A stretch of 64,000 nucleotides of DNA from Formicarius rufipectus. Taxonomy: Eukaryota > Chordata > Aves > Passeriformes > Formicariidae. Of the stretch, positions 63,501 through 64,000 are shown in pieces. Every line of letters begins with the position of its first letter. The first letter of the stretch is position 1. The notes below the pieces were generated by a model that worked only from the letters and a program-made list of their open reading frames with translations, did not search any database and had not been told where the DNA came from. The stretch is taken from contig VXAU01001354.1 of the NCBI GenBank assembly GCA_013399695.1, positions 1,000,905 through 1,064,904 of the forward strand, in the 5' to 3' direction. Position numbers and translations under genes: made by a program.

Positions 63501-64000
63501 GACTACTGTTTATTTTCCTATAGCTGTGTTTCTCACAGGAACATAGGATAAAAGGAAAAGGTTTAAAAAAAGAAGACAGAGGTTTTTCATCTTTTATTGA
63601 GTAATAGCTATCCCTGCTAATGTGAACTTGATTACTAGTATAGAATAAGGAAATTAAAAAAAGAATCATGCAATGGAAGATACACATATTTGTGGAAAAA
63701 ATATTGTAAAACATCAGGAGGCTTTTTACACTTTCTCTGATGCCTCATCATTGACAGACTTTATAGATGTCAGGTCCTTCTGTAGGAATTTCTGTTGCTT
63801 GACTTCATTTCACCAGTATACCAGCTGACCTTTCTAGAGATTCTCTGCATGTGTGAAGCCTTAGGTTCTTAGTTTGGACAGAAAGGATGAAAATCCAATT
63901 GCATTCTTCAAATAATTTACTAAGCAGTCCTTCTATCAAATTTTTAAGTCAAATGTAGCACTTCTCAGAGACTAAAAACCCCATGAATAAACAGGAAAGA
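60566..64000. other. Unique AT-rich sequence with homopolymer runs
   Basis: No gene or transposon is supported. Homopolymer tracts include a 15-base G run at 61095-61109 next to A-rich DNA (61117-61157), A runs at 61302-61332, 62460-62478 and 62965-62981, and a short TATA/CATA stretch near 61447-61462. Open frames are short and without domains. Confidence 0.5.
61095..61157. repeat. G15 run followed by A-rich low-complexity tract
   Basis: Fifteen consecutive G bases are followed by CCACACAC and A runs broken by single T or G bases. Homopolymers of this length are prone to length error in assemblies and to length variation in populations. The G run could also form a quadruplex. Confidence 0.9.

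Noticed and set aside
1..64000. CRISPR arrays, operons, ribosome-binding sites and other prokaryotic features
   Set aside because: The sequence is eukaryotic in composition and repeat content, and no regularly spaced repeats or bacterial gene clusters occur.

Overview
This window looks like a gene-poor, AT-rich stretch of an avian nuclear genome. The organism call rests on its repeats. Six fragments are clearly CR1 (chicken repeat 1) non-LTR retrotransposons, including 3' ends that start with the TCATAGAA-type tail repeats read on the opposite strand and reverse-transcriptase remnants with recognisable FADD and LALVR/VQFW/TKMI-type motifs. The LTR-type repeats also have the look of avian endogenous retrovirus families. 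I see no convincing host protein-coding exon, tRNA, rRNA, snRNA or CRISPR array. The open frames outside the transposons are short, lack recognisable domains and look like chance frames in AT-rich or low-complexity DNA.

Layout: 1-922 is unique sequence with a perfect 16-bp tandem duplication. 923-2600 holds two CR1 copies on the minus strand. 2601-14806 is unique AT-rich DNA with one T/G-rich tract and one strong hairpin. 14807-15590 and 19692-20700 are two more minus-strand CR1 copies. 22496-22521 is an assembly gap. 26237-27386 is a near-identical 564/563-bp tandem pair around a single N, probably an assembly artefact made of two alleles. 30899-31300 is a solitary ERV LTR on the minus strand with a 6-bp target-site duplication. 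37881-about 38600 is a decayed avian interspersed repeat of LTR type. About 43605-44500 is an ERVL-like LTR on the plus strand with a TATA box. 49840-50075 is a decayed plus-strand CR1 fragment. 51980-52725 is a 5'-truncated insertion of a different non-LTR retrotransposon, probably RTE-like. 59682-60565 is a further minus-strand CR1. The remainder is unique AT-rich DNA with poly-A, poly-T and GTTT/CAAA tracts.

The most interesting object is the insertion at 51980-52725. It is bounded by a perfect 13-bp target-site duplication, ends in an ATG/GAT microsatellite-like tail, and keeps an unbroken reading frame of about 230 codons. That frame covers the post-polymerase region and a C-terminal C-x2-C-x12-H-x3-C zinc-finger-like motif. 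The CR1 copies around it carry stops and frameshifts, so this element is probably the youngest in the window. Non-LTR elements other than CR1 are uncommon in birds, and horizontally transferred RTE elements are known from some bird lineages, so its exact identity is worth resolving. Nothing in the window suggests genes acting together in a pathway.
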